NCBI GenBank assembly: GCA_963921305.4
Contig: CAWUEX030000002.1
Span: 1,240,001-1,304,000 of the forward strand
Reading direction: 5' to 3'
DNA length: 64,000 nucleotides
Source: CAWUEX02 sp963921305
GTDB lineage: Bacteria > Pseudomonadota > Alphaproteobacteria > Rhodospirillales > Rhodospirillaceae
A model generated the notes under the pieces. The model had not been told where the DNA came from and ran no database searches. It worked only from the letters and a program-made list of their open reading frames with translations. Below, in pieces: positions 18,419 through 27,546 of this stretch. The number at the start of each line of letters is the position of its first letter. The stretch's first letter is position 1. The translations under genes were made by a program, and so were the position numbers.

Positions 18419-19501
18419 ATGTACCGCGACGTGCGCGAAAACATGGTGTCGGCCTCTGCGACCATTCTCGACACCCTCAAGATTATCGACACCCATGGAG
18501 TGCCGTTCGGACTTGTCCATGACGACGGCGTGCTGGTTGGTACGGTGACCGACGGTGATATCCGGCGCGGTATTCTTGCCGGTGTGGCGCTGTCTGAATC
18601 CGTCGTAAAAGTGATGAACAGTTCGCCGACGGTCGTGGACCCGGGCGCCACTGACGCCGAGGCAGCGAAGCTGATGCGCGGCAAGTCCATCGGCCATCTC
18701 CCGGTGATCGACAAGGATAGGCGAATTGTCGGCCTCAAAGTCTTAAAAGACCTCGATCCCAAACCCGCCAGCAGCCACCCGGTGATATTGATGGCCGGCG
18801 GGCAAGGCGCGCGTTTACGGCCTCTAACAGAAGATGTACCCAAACCGATGCTTGAAGTGGGCGGCCGTCCCATTCTCGAGTCCATCATTGAGCGTTTTGA
18901 TGCTCAAGGGTTCAGCGACTTCACCATTTCGGTGAACTACAAGGCGGACCTCATTGAAGACTATTTCGGGGACGGCTCCTCCCACGGTGTGTCCATCACC
19001 TATGTCCACGAAGATGCGGCGCTTGGAACATGCGGCGCTCTGGCGTTGTTGTCCGAACGGCCCACAGTGCCGTTTATTGTCATGAACGGGGACGTTCTCA
19101 CCAAAGTGAACTTTCACCACCTTTTGAAGTATCACGAAAACCATGCCGCGCCCGCGACCATGAGTGTGCGGGAGTACCGCTTCAAGGTTCCCTTTGGCGT
19201 CGTCGAGACCGATTCCACGTTGCTGCAGTCCATTGCTGAAAAACCCGAACACACGTTCTTCGTCAACGCGGGCATATATGTTCTGAATCCGGATGTTCTG
19301 GATCTGATTGACCCGGGTGCCGCGATGGACATGCCTGATTTGTTTCAGAAGTTGCTCGACACAGGTCCGGCACCGACGGTGTTTCCCTTGCGGGAGTATT
19401 GGATGGACATCGGACACCTTGATGACCTCGACCAAGCCAAGCGTGACTACTCCGATCAGTTCGTAAACGTCGTCACGAAAAGTGATGGAGACGGCGCATG
19501 A
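18419..19501 (+). CDS. ptmE: CBS-domain nucleotidyltransferase, PtmE/LegX type (glucosamine-1-phosphate guanylyltransferase-like)
   Basis: A 360-residue fusion of a tandem CBS pair (about residues 1-120) with a sugar-phosphate nucleotidyltransferase domain starting at the pyrophosphorylase motif LMAGGQGARLRPLTEDVPKP. This architecture matches PtmE of Campylobacter, which makes GDP-glucosamine and is a known marker of legionaminic acid (GDP-sugar) pathways. It is the best single clue that the island makes a Leg-type sugar rather than pseudaminic or N-acetylneuraminic acid. It overlaps the next gene by 4 bp (ATGA). The CBS pair may bind adenine nucleotides to adjust activity. Confidence 0.88.
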   Translation: MYRDVRENMVSASATILDTLKIIDTHGVPFGLVHDDGVLVGTVTDGDIRRGILAGVALSESVVKVMNSSPTVVDPGATDAEAAKLMRGKSIGHLPVIDKDRRIVGLKVLKDLDPKPASSHPVILMAGGQGARLRPLTEDVPKPMLEVGGRPILESIIERFDAQGFSDFTISVNYKADLIEDYFGDGSSHGVSITYVHEDAALGTCGALALLSERPTVPFIVMNGDVLTKVNFHHLLKYHENHAAPATMSVREYRFKVPFGVVETDSTLLQSIAEKPEHTFFVNAGIYVLNPDVLDLIDPGAAMDMPDLFQKLLDTGPAPTVFPLREYWMDIGHLDDLDQAKRDYSDQFVNVVTKSDGDGA

Positions 19502-20298
19502 GAACCGTTTCAGACCTATTTGACCTTTCGGGCCGCGCGGCCCTGGTGACCGGCGGCGCCGGCCATCTGGGCTGTGCGATCAGCGCAGCGCTTGCTGAAT
19601 GCGGCGCGCGGGTCGCGCTTCTTGATCGCGTGGACTCCACCGCCGCCGCATCGGCGCTGCCAGAGGTCTCCGACGGGGACCACGCCGCCCTGACGGTTGA
19701 CCTTTCGCTCGAGGATCAAGTCAAAGCCGCGCCCGGTGCCGTCGTCGACGCCATGGGCCGCTTGGATATTATTGTTCATTGTGCCGCATTCGTGGGAACC
19801 GATGCCCGCTCGGGCTGGACCACGCCGGTCGAAAGCCAAAGCCTTAATACCTGGCGTGAGGCGCTTGAAGTTAATCTCACCGCGCCCTTCGCACTCACCC
19901 AGGCGGCGATTCCCCATTTGCGCGCCTCCGGCCATGCGTCCGTGATTCACGTTGGCTCGATCTACGGCATGCTCGGGCCGGACTGGTCTCTCTACGATGC
20001 CGCCGATGTGCCCGGGACCCCGGCCGCCTATGCCGCCTCCAAAGGCGGCCTGTTGCAGATGACCCGTTGGCTGGCCACGTCGCTTGCCCCCGATATCCGG
20101 GTTAACTCATTGGTGCCGGGCGGGGTTGAGCGCGACACCCCGGAGCGCTTCAAGCAGGCCTATGAATCGCGCACCCCCCTGGGCCGCATGGCCACGGAAG
20201 AGGACATGAAAGGGGCTGCGGTGTTCCTCGCGTCCGACGCGTCGGCGTATGTGACCGGCCAATGCCTGACCGTCGATGGCGGCTGGTCGGCGTGGTGA
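19498..20298 (+). CDS. Short-chain dehydrogenase/reductase, PtmA-like
   Basis: A 266-residue classical SDR. It has the cofactor motif TGGAGHLG near the N-terminus, the NAG-type region replaced by HCAAFVG, and the active-site YAASKGG. Its length and its overlap with the ptmE-like gene match PtmA, which accompanies legionaminic-acid genes in Campylobacter and others, though PtmA's exact reaction is less certain than that of the Leg enzymes. A keto-reduction on a nucleotide sugar or on the nonulosonate is plausible. The CapD-like gene follows 57 bp later. Confidence 0.8.
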   Translation: MRTVSDLFDLSGRAALVTGGAGHLGCAISAALAECGARVALLDRVDSTAAASALPEVSDGDHAALTVDLSLEDQVKAAPGAVVDAMGRLDIIVHCAAFVGTDARSGWTTPVESQSLNTWREALEVNLTAPFALTQAAIPHLRASGHASVIHVGSIYGMLGPDWSLYDAADVPGTPAAYAASKGGLLQMTRWLATSLAPDIRVNSLVPGGVERDTPERFKQAYESRTPLGRMATEEDMKGAAVFLASDASAYVTGQCLTVDGGWSAW

Positions 20299-20355
20299 AA
20301 AAGCCCGATTTCGGGTAAAGTCTTAGGCGAAAGCATTGAAAATCAGGCTGGTGTC

Positions 20356-22284
20356 GTGAAACGCCTCACCACACTCTTCACTCGTCCACGTAACCTGCTC
20401 GTATTGTTACATGATACGGCGATGGCCTTCCTGGCTGTTCTGGCGGCGTTCTATCTGCGCTTGGGCGATGCGGCCTTCGGCCAAGAAGACACCATACTTC
20501 AACTGGCTGCTGTGTACGCGGGAACCGCATTCCTTGTTTTGGTGGTGACGGGTCTCTATCGCCACGCTTGGCTTTATGTGTCGTTCAGCGACTGCATCAA
20601 TATCGCCAAGTCGGCGACCTTCATCACTCTAGTGTTTCTGCCCATCGTGTTTCTGGTGACACGTCTTGAAGATGTGCCCCGGTCTGTGCCGGTCATTTCC
20701 TGGTTCGTCCTACTCGCCTTCCTGGCGGCGCCGCGCCTGCTCTATCGCATGGTCCGGGGGAAGACCTTTGCGCTCACTGCGCGTAATCAGCATGAGCGCA
20801 CCCCTGTTCTCGTGATCGGCGCCGGTGACGAGGCGGCCCATTTCATCCGTGCCACCCAGTTCAACAGTGAAAACCCGTCTCGGGCGGTCGGACTCATTAC
20901 CGCCACGCCGGAGCGCGTCGGCCAGATCATCCATGGCGTCGAGGTCATCGGTCTGGAGCGCGATTTGGAGCAGTTGGTCGCGCACCACAGAGTCCAAAAC
21001 GAAACGCCGCTGCGGCTGATCGTCGCCCGGCCCGAAGTGCGCGGTGAGACGCTCAAGCGTTTCATGGACATCGCCCAGGCCACGGGCTGCTCCTTGTCCC
21101 GTCTGCCGCCCGCGGCGGACGTGCGCGACTACGGTGAAGCGGATTTCGCACCGCGGCCGATTGAGCTGGAAGACCTGCTGGGGCGTCCGCGCCGCTCGCT
21201 CGACCGTGCGGCCATGCAGGCGCTGATTGCCGGCCGGCAGATCTTGGTCACCGGTGCTGGCGGATCCATCGGCACGGAACTGGTGCGTCAGATCGCGGCC
21301 GCCAACCCGGCGCATCTCACCCTGCTCGATAACGGCGAGTTCAATCTTTACGCTATCGACCAGGAGCTCGGGCAATTCTGGCCGCAGGTGTCCAGCCGGG
21401 CGGTGTTGGCTGACGTGCGCGACCGCGACCGCATTCATTCTATTTTCACCGATGAAGCACCCGATATCGTGTTTCATGCCGCGGCGCTCAAGCATGTGCC
21501 GCTGGTCGAGGTCAATCCGCTCGAAGGCCTCGCCACCAATGCGCTGGGCACCCGCCATGTCGCCGATGCATGCCTGGCCCACGGCGTACCGGAGATGGTC
21601 TTGTTGTCCACCGACAAGGCGGTCAATCCGGCGAACGTCATGGGCGCGGGAAAACGCCTGGCGGAACTGTATTGCCAGGCGGCGGATCTCGAACAGTCGG
21701 GCACCCGCTTCATCACTGTGCGCTTCGGCAATGTTCTGGGGTCCGCAGGTTCGGTTGTGCCCTTATTTGAGAAGCAGCTTGCAGCCGGTGGTCCGCTCAC
21801 CGTCACCCACCCGGACATCGAACGCTATTTCATGATCACGGCGGAAGCCGTCGAACTGGTGCTGCAGGCAGCGGCGCTGGGCCCGGGCCGCAATGACCAA
21901 GGCGCCATCTATGTTCTGGATATGGGCGCACCGGTCAAAATTATGGACCTTGCACGGCAGATGATCCGCCTCGCCGGTAAAGTCCCGGATGAGGACATCA
22001 AGATTGCCATCAGCGGTCTCCGCCCCGGTGAAAAGCTTTATGAAGAACTGTTCCATGGACAGGAACCGCCGGTGGGTACCGACATGGACGGTATCCTCAT
22101 CGCCCGGCCCCGCGCCCGCGCATTGGACGCGATCGGCGCCCGCATGGATCAGTTGGCGGAGGCGTGCCGCCGTCAGGATGCGGTCACCGCGCTGGGCGTT
22201 CTGACCGAGCTCGTACCCGAGTTGTCGCGCCCGGATAACCCGGAAGCCCAGCCGAAACCGGGATACCTCAAAGTCGTCAAATAG
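20356..22284 (+). CDS. Membrane-bound nucleotide-sugar 4,6-dehydratase/epimerase (CapD/PglF/WbpM type)
   Basis: A 642-residue protein with four or so N-terminal membrane helices (about residues 10-125), a CoA-binding-like Rossmann domain, and a C-terminal SDR domain with VTGAGGSIGTELV at residues 298-310. The catalytic region reads STDKAVNPANVMGAGKRLAE; most relatives have a Thr before the Lys (GATKR), so Gly is a small departure. PglF and WbpM remove water from UDP-GlcNAc to give the 4-keto-6-deoxy sugar. It could supply the 4-keto step missing from the island, where no soluble LegB is seen. Start is GTG 20356. Confidence 0.87.
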   Translation: MKRLTTLFTRPRNLLVLLHDTAMAFLAVLAAFYLRLGDAAFGQEDTILQLAAVYAGTAFLVLVVTGLYRHAWLYVSFSDCINIAKSATFITLVFLPIVFLVTRLEDVPRSVPVISWFVLLAFLAAPRLLYRMVRGKTFALTARNQHERTPVLVIGAGDEAAHFIRATQFNSENPSRAVGLITATPERVGQIIHGVEVIGLERDLEQLVAHHRVQNETPLRLIVARPEVRGETLKRFMDIAQATGCSLSRLPPAADVRDYGEADFAPRPIELEDLLGRPRRSLDRAAMQALIAGRQILVTGAGGSIGTELVRQIAAANPAHLTLLDNGEFNLYAIDQELGQFWPQVSSRAVLADVRDRDRIHSIFTDEAPDIVFHAAALKHVPLVEVNPLEGLATNALGTRHVADACLAHGVPEMVLLSTDKAVNPANVMGAGKRLAELYCQAADLEQSGTRFITVRFGNVLGSAGSVVPLFEKQLAAGGPLTVTHPDIERYFMITAEAVELVLQAAALGPGRNDQGAIYVLDMGAPVKIMDLARQMIRLAGKVPDEDIKIAISGLRPGEKLYEELFHGQEPPVGTDMDGILIARPRARALDAIGARMDQLAEACRRQDAVTALGVLTELVPELSRPDNPEAQPKPGYLKVVK

Positions 22285-22392
22285 ACCTCGCTGTAATCCA
22301 TTGCCGCCCCCCTCTAAGACGTTTGATCGCTCCGGCAGGCATGCTAAACCCCGGCCCACGCGTCTCACTGTCCGTCCTTGCAAGAGGTCTCT

Positions 22393-23970
22393 ATGCCCGC
22401 TCCCGCCGTGCGCCGTGCGCTTTTGTCTGTGTCCGATAAGTCCGGCCTGGTTGATTTCGCAACGTATCTGAATTCCAAGGGCGTGGAATTGGTGTCCACC
22501 GGCGGCACGGCCAAGGCGATCGCGGAGGCGGGTTTGCCCGTCAAAGAAGTGTCTGATCTCACCGGCTTTCCCGAGATGCTCGACGGACGCGTGAAGACTC
22601 TCCACCCCAAAGTGCATGGCGGTCTGTTGGGTGTGCGCGGTAACGCGGATCACGAAAAAACCATGGCCGAACATGACATCGCCCCGATCGATATGGTGGT
22701 GGTCAATCTCTATCCGTTCGAGAACACGGTCGCCGCCGGGGCGGATTTCGATACCTGTATCGAGAACATCGATATCGGCGGTCCGGCGATGATCCGCTCG
22801 GCGGCAAAAAATCATGCGGGCGTCGCCGTCATAGTCGATCCCGGCGACTACGGTGAAGTGCAAGCGGACATGGACGCCAACAACGGAGCTGTGTCCGATG
22901 ATCTGCGCACCGTCCTCGCCGCCCGTGCCTATGCCCGCACCGCGGCGTATGACAGCGCGATCTCGCAATGGTTTGCCGGGCAACTCGGCGACGCCTTTCC
23001 GCGCCGTTTGTCGGTGGCTGGAACCAAGAAGCAGGACCTGCGCTATGGCGAAAACCCGCATCAGCAAGCGGCGCTGTATCTCACGGGCGAGGCCCGCCCC
23101 GGCGTGGCGACCGCCGAGCAGGTGCAGGGCAAGGAGCTCAGCTACAACAACATCAACGACACCGACGCCGCGTTTGAACTGGTGGCAGAGTTTGAGCGAC
23201 CAGCCATCGCCATCATCAAGCATGCCAATCCGTGTGGCGTCGCCGTCGCGGATAACAGCTTGGACGCTTACGCCAAGGCGCTGGCCTGCGATCCGGTGTC
23301 CGCGTTCGGCGGTATCGTCGCACTGAACCGGCCGCTCGATGAAACGCTCGCGGCCAAGATCACCGAGCTGTTCACTGAGGTGGTCATCGCGCCCGAGGCC
23401 GACGAAGCGGCCCGCAAAATCTTCGCCAAGAAAAAGAACCTGCGTTTGCTGCTCACCGGTGAGATGCCGGATCCGCGCGCGCCGTCACACATGATCAAGC
23501 CCGTCGCCTCTGGCCTGCTGGCCCAGACCAAAGATGTCGGCCACATCACCACCGATGACCTCAAGGTCGTGACCAAGGTTGCACCGAGTGACGATCAAAT
23601 CGCCGACATGCTGTTCGCCTTTACCGTGGCCAAGCACGTCAAGTCCAACACCATTGTCTACGCCAAGGATGGGGCCACAGTGGGCATCGGCGCAGGGCAG
23701 ATGAGCCGGGTGGATTCCGCCCGCATTGCCGCCGCCAAGGCCCGCGATGCCGCCGCGGAAGCGGGTGCGGATACGCCTGCGACCGTCGGTTCCGTGGTTG
23801 CCTCCGACGCCTTCTTCCCCTTCACAGACGGCTTGCTGGCCTCCGTAGAAGCGGGGGCGACGGCGGTGATTCAGCCGGGTGGCTCGATCCGCGATGATGA
23901 TGTGATTGCGGCTGCCGATGAAAAAGGCCTCGCTATGGTGTTCACCGGCATGCGTCACTTCCGCCATTAA
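22393..23970 (+). CDS. purH: Bifunctional AICAR formyltransferase / IMP cyclohydrolase
   Basis: Catalyses the last two steps of de novo purine synthesis. The 525-residue protein has the MGS-like IMP cyclohydrolase domain at the N-terminus (RRALLSVSDKSGLVDFA, STGGTAKAI, DGRVKTLHPKVHGG) and the AICAR transformylase domain after (RYGENPHQQAA, KHANPCGVA, AFGGIVALN). I start at ATG 22393 because an AAGAGG ribosome-binding site lies just upstream; the TTG at 22378 is less likely. It stands alone between the sugar island and the convergent UMF1 gene. Confidence 0.96.
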   Translation: MPAPAVRRALLSVSDKSGLVDFATYLNSKGVELVSTGGTAKAIAEAGLPVKEVSDLTGFPEMLDGRVKTLHPKVHGGLLGVRGNADHEKTMAEHDIAPIDMVVVNLYPFENTVAAGADFDTCIENIDIGGPAMIRSAAKNHAGVAVIVDPGDYGEVQADMDANNGAVSDDLRTVLAARAYARTAAYDSAISQWFAGQLGDAFPRRLSVAGTKKQDLRYGENPHQQAALYLTGEARPGVATAEQVQGKELSYNNINDTDAAFELVAEFERPAIAIIKHANPCGVAVADNSLDAYAKALACDPVSAFGGIVALNRPLDETLAAKITELFTEVVIAPEADEAARKIFAKKKNLRLLLTGEMPDPRAPSHMIKPVASGLLAQTKDVGHITTDDLKVVTKVAPSDDQIADMLFAFTVAKHVKSNTIVYAKDGATVGIGAGQMSRVDSARIAAAKARDAAAEAGADTPATVGSVVASDAFFPFTDGLLASVEAGATAVIQPGGSIRDDDVIAAADEKGLAMVFTGMRHFRH

Positions 23971-23988
23971 CCACCATTACTATGGTGG
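23971..23988. terminator. Short perfect hairpin between convergent purH and UMF1 genes
   Basis: A 7-bp perfect inverted repeat (CCACCAT / ATGGTGG) with a 4-base loop begins directly after the purH stop and lies in the 28-bp gap between two convergent genes. There is no T-tract on either side, so it would be a weak or Rho-assisted end. Confidence 0.45.
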
Positions 23989-23998
23989 CTCGCCTGTT

Positions 23999-25267
23999 CT
24001 AGTCAGCCGGTTCCTGAACCGTCTGCAGCAGCACTAAACCAACCACCAGAAACACCAGGATCGTCGCCATGCCGATCCGCTGGCTTGAGGCCAGCGCGGT
24101 GACCGCGCCCACGGCAAACGGTCCGGCAAAACTGGTGATCTTGCCGGAGACGGCATAGAGCCCAAACATCTCACCGCGCAGGTCCGCCGGTGCCAAACGC
24201 GCCATCATGGTTCGGCTCGCCGCCTGCACGGGGCCAAAAAACGTGCTCATCATCAACCCGGCGATCCAAAACTGGGTCGTCGTCTGCGCCACAAGGACGG
24301 CAATGGATGTTGCGATCAGCGCCACCAAGCTGATCGTCAAGGTAAGCTTGGATCCCAGCTTGTCATCAATGGTGCCGAACGCCACGGCTCCCACGCCGGC
24401 AGTCACGTTGAGCGCAATGCCGAACAAGATGATGTCTTGCAGTTCCATGCCGAAAGTCCCAGCGGCATAAATCCCGCCGAAGGCGAACATGGTGTTGACC
24501 CCGTCGATGTATATCATTCGGGCGACGAGAAAGCGGAAGCCGTTGGCGTGGGTCCGCGCATTGCGCAAGGTGGTGGCTAAGGTCTTGAGCCCGCGTTTTG
24601 CCGCCTCCGTCATGGTCACGCCGGTCGGCGGCGCATCGGGGGTAAATACAAACAGAGGCCACGCAAATAATACAATCCAACCCGCTGTCAGCAGCATGGT
24701 GGCGCGCACGTGTCCCGCATCGTCCGTACTCAGTCCAAATGGTGGCGGGTCGGCTTGAACGAACACCGTCAGGGCAATGACCAAACAGACCAGGCCACCG
24801 GCATAGCCCAGTCCCCAGGCCTGGCCCGACAGGCGTCCCATCCGGTCTCGGTTGACCAGGTCTGGCAACATGGCGTTGTAAAACACCAGCCCGACTTCAA
24901 ATCCGACGGTGGCGATGATCGCAGCACTCAGTGCCAGCATGATTGATTCAGAACCCGGTGTTGCAAACCACAACGCCGCCGTTGCCATCACACACATCGC
25001 GGTAAAGACGGCCAGCCAGCGTTTGCGCCGTCCGGTGTGGTCGGCAATCGCGCCGGTGATCGGGCTGGTCACCGCAATCAGTAAACCGGCAATCCCCATG
25101 GCCGTGCCCCACAAAGCCGTGCCCTGTTCCGCGTCGCCGGCAATGGCTTGAGTGAAGTAGGCTGAAAAAACGAACGTGGAGACCACCGTGGGAAAACCCG
25201 AGTTGGCGAAGTCGAATAGCGCCCAGCTCCACCGCGCACCGGGACCTACCGGCCGTGCCGCGATCAT
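23999..25267 (-). CDS. MFS transporter, UMF1 (Atg22-like) family
   Basis: A 422-residue membrane protein with about 12 hydrophobic segments. The N-terminal signature WSWALFDFANSGFPTVVSTFVFS is that of the UMF1 (unknown major facilitator 1) family, related to fungal Atg22 vacuolar effluxers. Bacterial members have no firm substrate. Its start overlaps the stop of the GnnA-like gene by 4 bp (ATGA), so it is co-transcribed with the two diamino-sugar genes. Whether it moves something related to lipid A is unknown. Confidence 0.85.
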   Translation of the reverse strand: MIAARPVGPGARWSWALFDFANSGFPTVVSTFVFSAYFTQAIAGDAEQGTALWGTAMGIAGLLIAVTSPITGAIADHTGRRKRWLAVFTAMCVMATAALWFATPGSESIMLALSAAIIATVGFEVGLVFYNAMLPDLVNRDRMGRLSGQAWGLGYAGGLVCLVIALTVFVQADPPPFGLSTDDAGHVRATMLLTAGWIVLFAWPLFVFTPDAPPTGVTMTEAAKRGLKTLATTLRNARTHANGFRFLVARMIYIDGVNTMFAFGGIYAAGTFGMELQDIILFGIALNVTAGVGAVAFGTIDDKLGSKLTLTISLVALIATSIAVLVAQTTTQFWIAGLMMSTFFGPVQAASRTMMARLAPADLRGEMFGLYAVSGKITSFAGPFAVGAVTALASSQRIGMATILVFLVVGLVLLQTVQEPAD

Positions 25268-26190
25268 GGTGTCAGCCCTGCGTGATGGCGAACCGCGTTC
25301 GCAAGACGCAGCGCTGACAGTGCAGCTTCGCCGTCCGTTGTATCGGACTCGACTCCTTTCGCCGCAGCGATGAAGCTCCTAAGTTGCGCCCGCAACGCAT
25401 CGGTCTCCGTGACCGGTACAGCGGACTCTGCGCCGTCCCGAGTGACCGTGACCGAGCGGGTCGAGAAGTTGATGCTGTAAACTATATCGCTACTAGAGAC
25501 GGTTAGTGTGCGGCGCGGTGCCGTTGCCTCCCGGTCGACCTTGAACGTCGCCGTCACGCCGTCCGCAAACGTCACCGCCGCATGAGTCGTGTGAAACGAA
25601 GCTGTGTCTTTGACCGCGATGGTGGGCGACCCATCCGCCCCATCTCGCACTCCCAAGAATCCGATCAAGTCGATGTCATGGATCATCAGATCGAGTATGG
25701 CATCCGTGTCGTAATTTCGCGCCTGGGCTGGATTGCAGCGCTCTGCCGTCACAGTTGTTGCGGTCAAGTCGCTGGGCAGCACCTGCCGTAAAGCCGTGAT
25801 CGCCGGGTTGAATCGCTCGATGTGGCCAACCCGAAGTGTTGCGCCACCGTCCGCAGCAGCGGCGATGATCGCCTGGGCATCGCTTTCCGAAACCGCAATC
25901 GGTTTCTCGATCAAACAGGCGACGCCCGCGCGCAGCAGCGGAATCGCAACACCGGCATGAAGTTGTGTTGGCACCGCAATAACTGCCATGTCGATTTCGC
26001 CAATCAAATCTGTGACGCTTTGAACAGCCCGGCACTCAAAATCACTGGCCAGGGCGCGCAATACACTCTCATCAGACTCGCATATGGCGGCGAGGTCGAC
26101 GTCCGCCGAGTCTGCACAGGCGCGGGCGTGATGCTGTCCCATACGGCCTAGGCCAATCACGGCGGCGCGCAGGGGCGAGGGCGACGTCAC
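25264..26190 (-). CDS. Gfo/Idh/MocA oxidoreductase, GnnA-like (putative UDP-GlcNAc 3-dehydrogenase)
   Basis: A 308-residue NAD-dependent oxidoreductase. The Rossmann motif VIGLGRMGQHHA lies at residues 11-22, EKPIA at 95-99, GHIERFNPA at 122-130 and the conserved His-Asp at 171-172. The GHIERFNPA stretch is typical of the UDP-N-acetylglucosamine 3-dehydrogenase (GnnA) group. GnnA oxidises the C3 hydroxyl so that GnnB can place an amine there, giving UDP-2,3-diamino sugars for lipid A. The adjacent aminotransferase fits that pairing. WbpB-type function (a uronic acid substrate) is the main alternative. Confidence 0.75.
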   Translation of the reverse strand: MTSPSPLRAAVIGLGRMGQHHARACADSADVDLAAICESDESVLRALASDFECRAVQSVTDLIGEIDMAVIAVPTQLHAGVAIPLLRAGVACLIEKPIAVSESDAQAIIAAAADGGATLRVGHIERFNPAITALRQVLPSDLTATTVTAERCNPAQARNYDTDAILDLMIHDIDLIGFLGVRDGADGSPTIAVKDTASFHTTHAAVTFADGVTATFKVDREATAPRRTLTVSSSDIVYSINFSTRSVTVTRDGAESAVPVTETDALRAQLRSFIAAAKGVESDTTDGEAALSALRLANAVRHHAGLTP

Positions 26191-26205
26191 GGCGTCAGGG
26201 TCCGC

Positions 26206-27339
26206 TTAGGCGATAGCCGAACGTACGGCATCGATAATGCGGTCTTGAACGTCAGTCTCAAGGTAGGGGTGCATGGGCAGGCTAACAACTTTGCCGGCCA
26301 ACTCTTCCGTGACGGGCAGTCCGTTTCCGGCCAGTGGGAAGTCTCGATACGGTGCGTGGGTGTGTAAGGGGTGGGGGTAAAACAGCGCTGTCGGAATGCC
26401 CTGCTCACCAAGTTTGCGGGCGATTTCGTCGCGGTGCTCGGAGATAACGGTGTACTGCGCCCAGACAGACGTCACGCCGTCGATCAGGGTCGGTGTTTGC
26501 ACAACATCTGAGAGATGTTGCGTGTATCGCGTTGCGACAGCGCTGCGCCGGTCACATTCATCATCGAAGATTTTGAGTTTTTCCAGCAGCACGGCGGCTT
26601 GAATGGAATCAAACCTTGCGGTGAGGCCCAGACACGTCACTCCGCCCGAACCGCCATTGCCATGCACCCGGATCGATTTCATGCGCTGATAAAGCTCGGT
26701 GTCGTCGGTTAGCACCGCGCCGCCATCGCCATAACATCCCAGCGGTTTAGAGGGATAAAAACTGGTTCCCGTCACCCGGCCGATCGCGCCCAAGGGTGTG
26801 CCATTGTGATTGGCACCAAAACTTTGTGCGGCGTCGTCTAAGATCCACAGCCCGTGTTCTTCGGCGATCGGAACAATCGCGCCGTAGTCCGCCGGCTGGC
26901 CGAACAGGTCCACGGTCATGATCGCGCGCGGTGTCAGGCCGGCGTCCTTGGCGGTTTTGATCCCCGCCACCAAACTGCCCGGGTCCATGTTGAACGTGCG
27001 TCTATCAACATCCACGAATACAGGTGCTGCGCCGCGCAGGGCAATCACTTCTGCGGAGGAGGTGAAGGTGAAGGATGGCACCAGCACGGCATCGCTGGGG
27101 CCAATTTCTGCCGCCATTAACGGCAGGGTGAGGGCGTCGGTCCCGCTGGCGCAGGTCAGGCAGTGGGCAACACCGGCCCGCGCCGCCAGTTGTGCTTCAA
27201 CTTCCAGGACTTCCGGCCCCATGATGAAGGCGCCGTGGGCCAACACCCGGGCGATTCCGGCATCGATCTCGTCCGCAATTCTCTCCCGCTGCGCCTGAAG
27301 ATCGATAAACGGCAACGGCGAAGATACAGCGTCGCGCAT
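26206..27339 (-). CDS. DegT/DnrJ/EryC1/StrS aminotransferase, GnnB/WbpE-like (C3 amination)
   Basis: A 377-residue PLP-dependent sugar aminotransferase. It has DDAAQSFGA at residues 168-176 and the PLP-binding Lys198 in SFYPSKPLGCYGDGGA; the C-terminus carries LPMHPYL. The overall pattern is close to WbpE and GnnB, which aminate the 3-keto position of a UDP-sugar, rather than to LegC/PseC, which act at C4. It lies 15 bp upstream of the GnnA-like gene on the same strand. Together with the divergent MsbA-type flippase this favours lipid A modification. A role in the nonulosonate pathway remains an alternative. Confidence 0.78.
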   Translation of the reverse strand: MRDAVSSPLPFIDLQAQRERIADEIDAGIARVLAHGAFIMGPEVLEVEAQLAARAGVAHCLTCASGTDALTLPLMAAEIGPSDAVLVPSFTFTSSAEVIALRGAAPVFVDVDRRTFNMDPGSLVAGIKTAKDAGLTPRAIMTVDLFGQPADYGAIVPIAEEHGLWILDDAAQSFGANHNGTPLGAIGRVTGTSFYPSKPLGCYGDGGAVLTDDTELYQRMKSIRVHGNGGSGGVTCLGLTARFDSIQAAVLLEKLKIFDDECDRRSAVATRYTQHLSDVVQTPTLIDGVTSVWAQYTVISEHRDEIARKLGEQGIPTALFYPHPLHTHAPYRDFPLAGNGLPVTEELAGKVVSLPMHPYLETDVQDRIIDAVRSAIA

Positions 27340-27546
27340 ATCTAAAAGGCCGTCCCTTCTTGCGTGAGGATGGAAGCGGAGCGAATGGCTAAAGGACCCG
27401 CATAAGCCCGCATAAGAACGTGCGACAACCTACATCGTTCCCCGCAGCCCTGTAAACGAAAGGGTTTTGATGACGTTCGCCATATTTTCAGAGGGTTGCG
27501 GCTCTGGACAAGCCGCGCGATGACCCGTTAACTGACCCACCTCATC

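Noticed and set aside
11146..22284. Pseudaminic acid pathway
   Set aside because: No PseB, PseC, PseG or PseH pattern is seen, whereas the PtmE-type CBS-nucleotidyltransferase and LegG-type epimerase favour a Leg route.
21763..23223. 486-codon open frame antisense to purH
   Set aside because: purH is certain on the other strand. Long antisense frames are common in GC-rich genes, and this frame shows no family motif.
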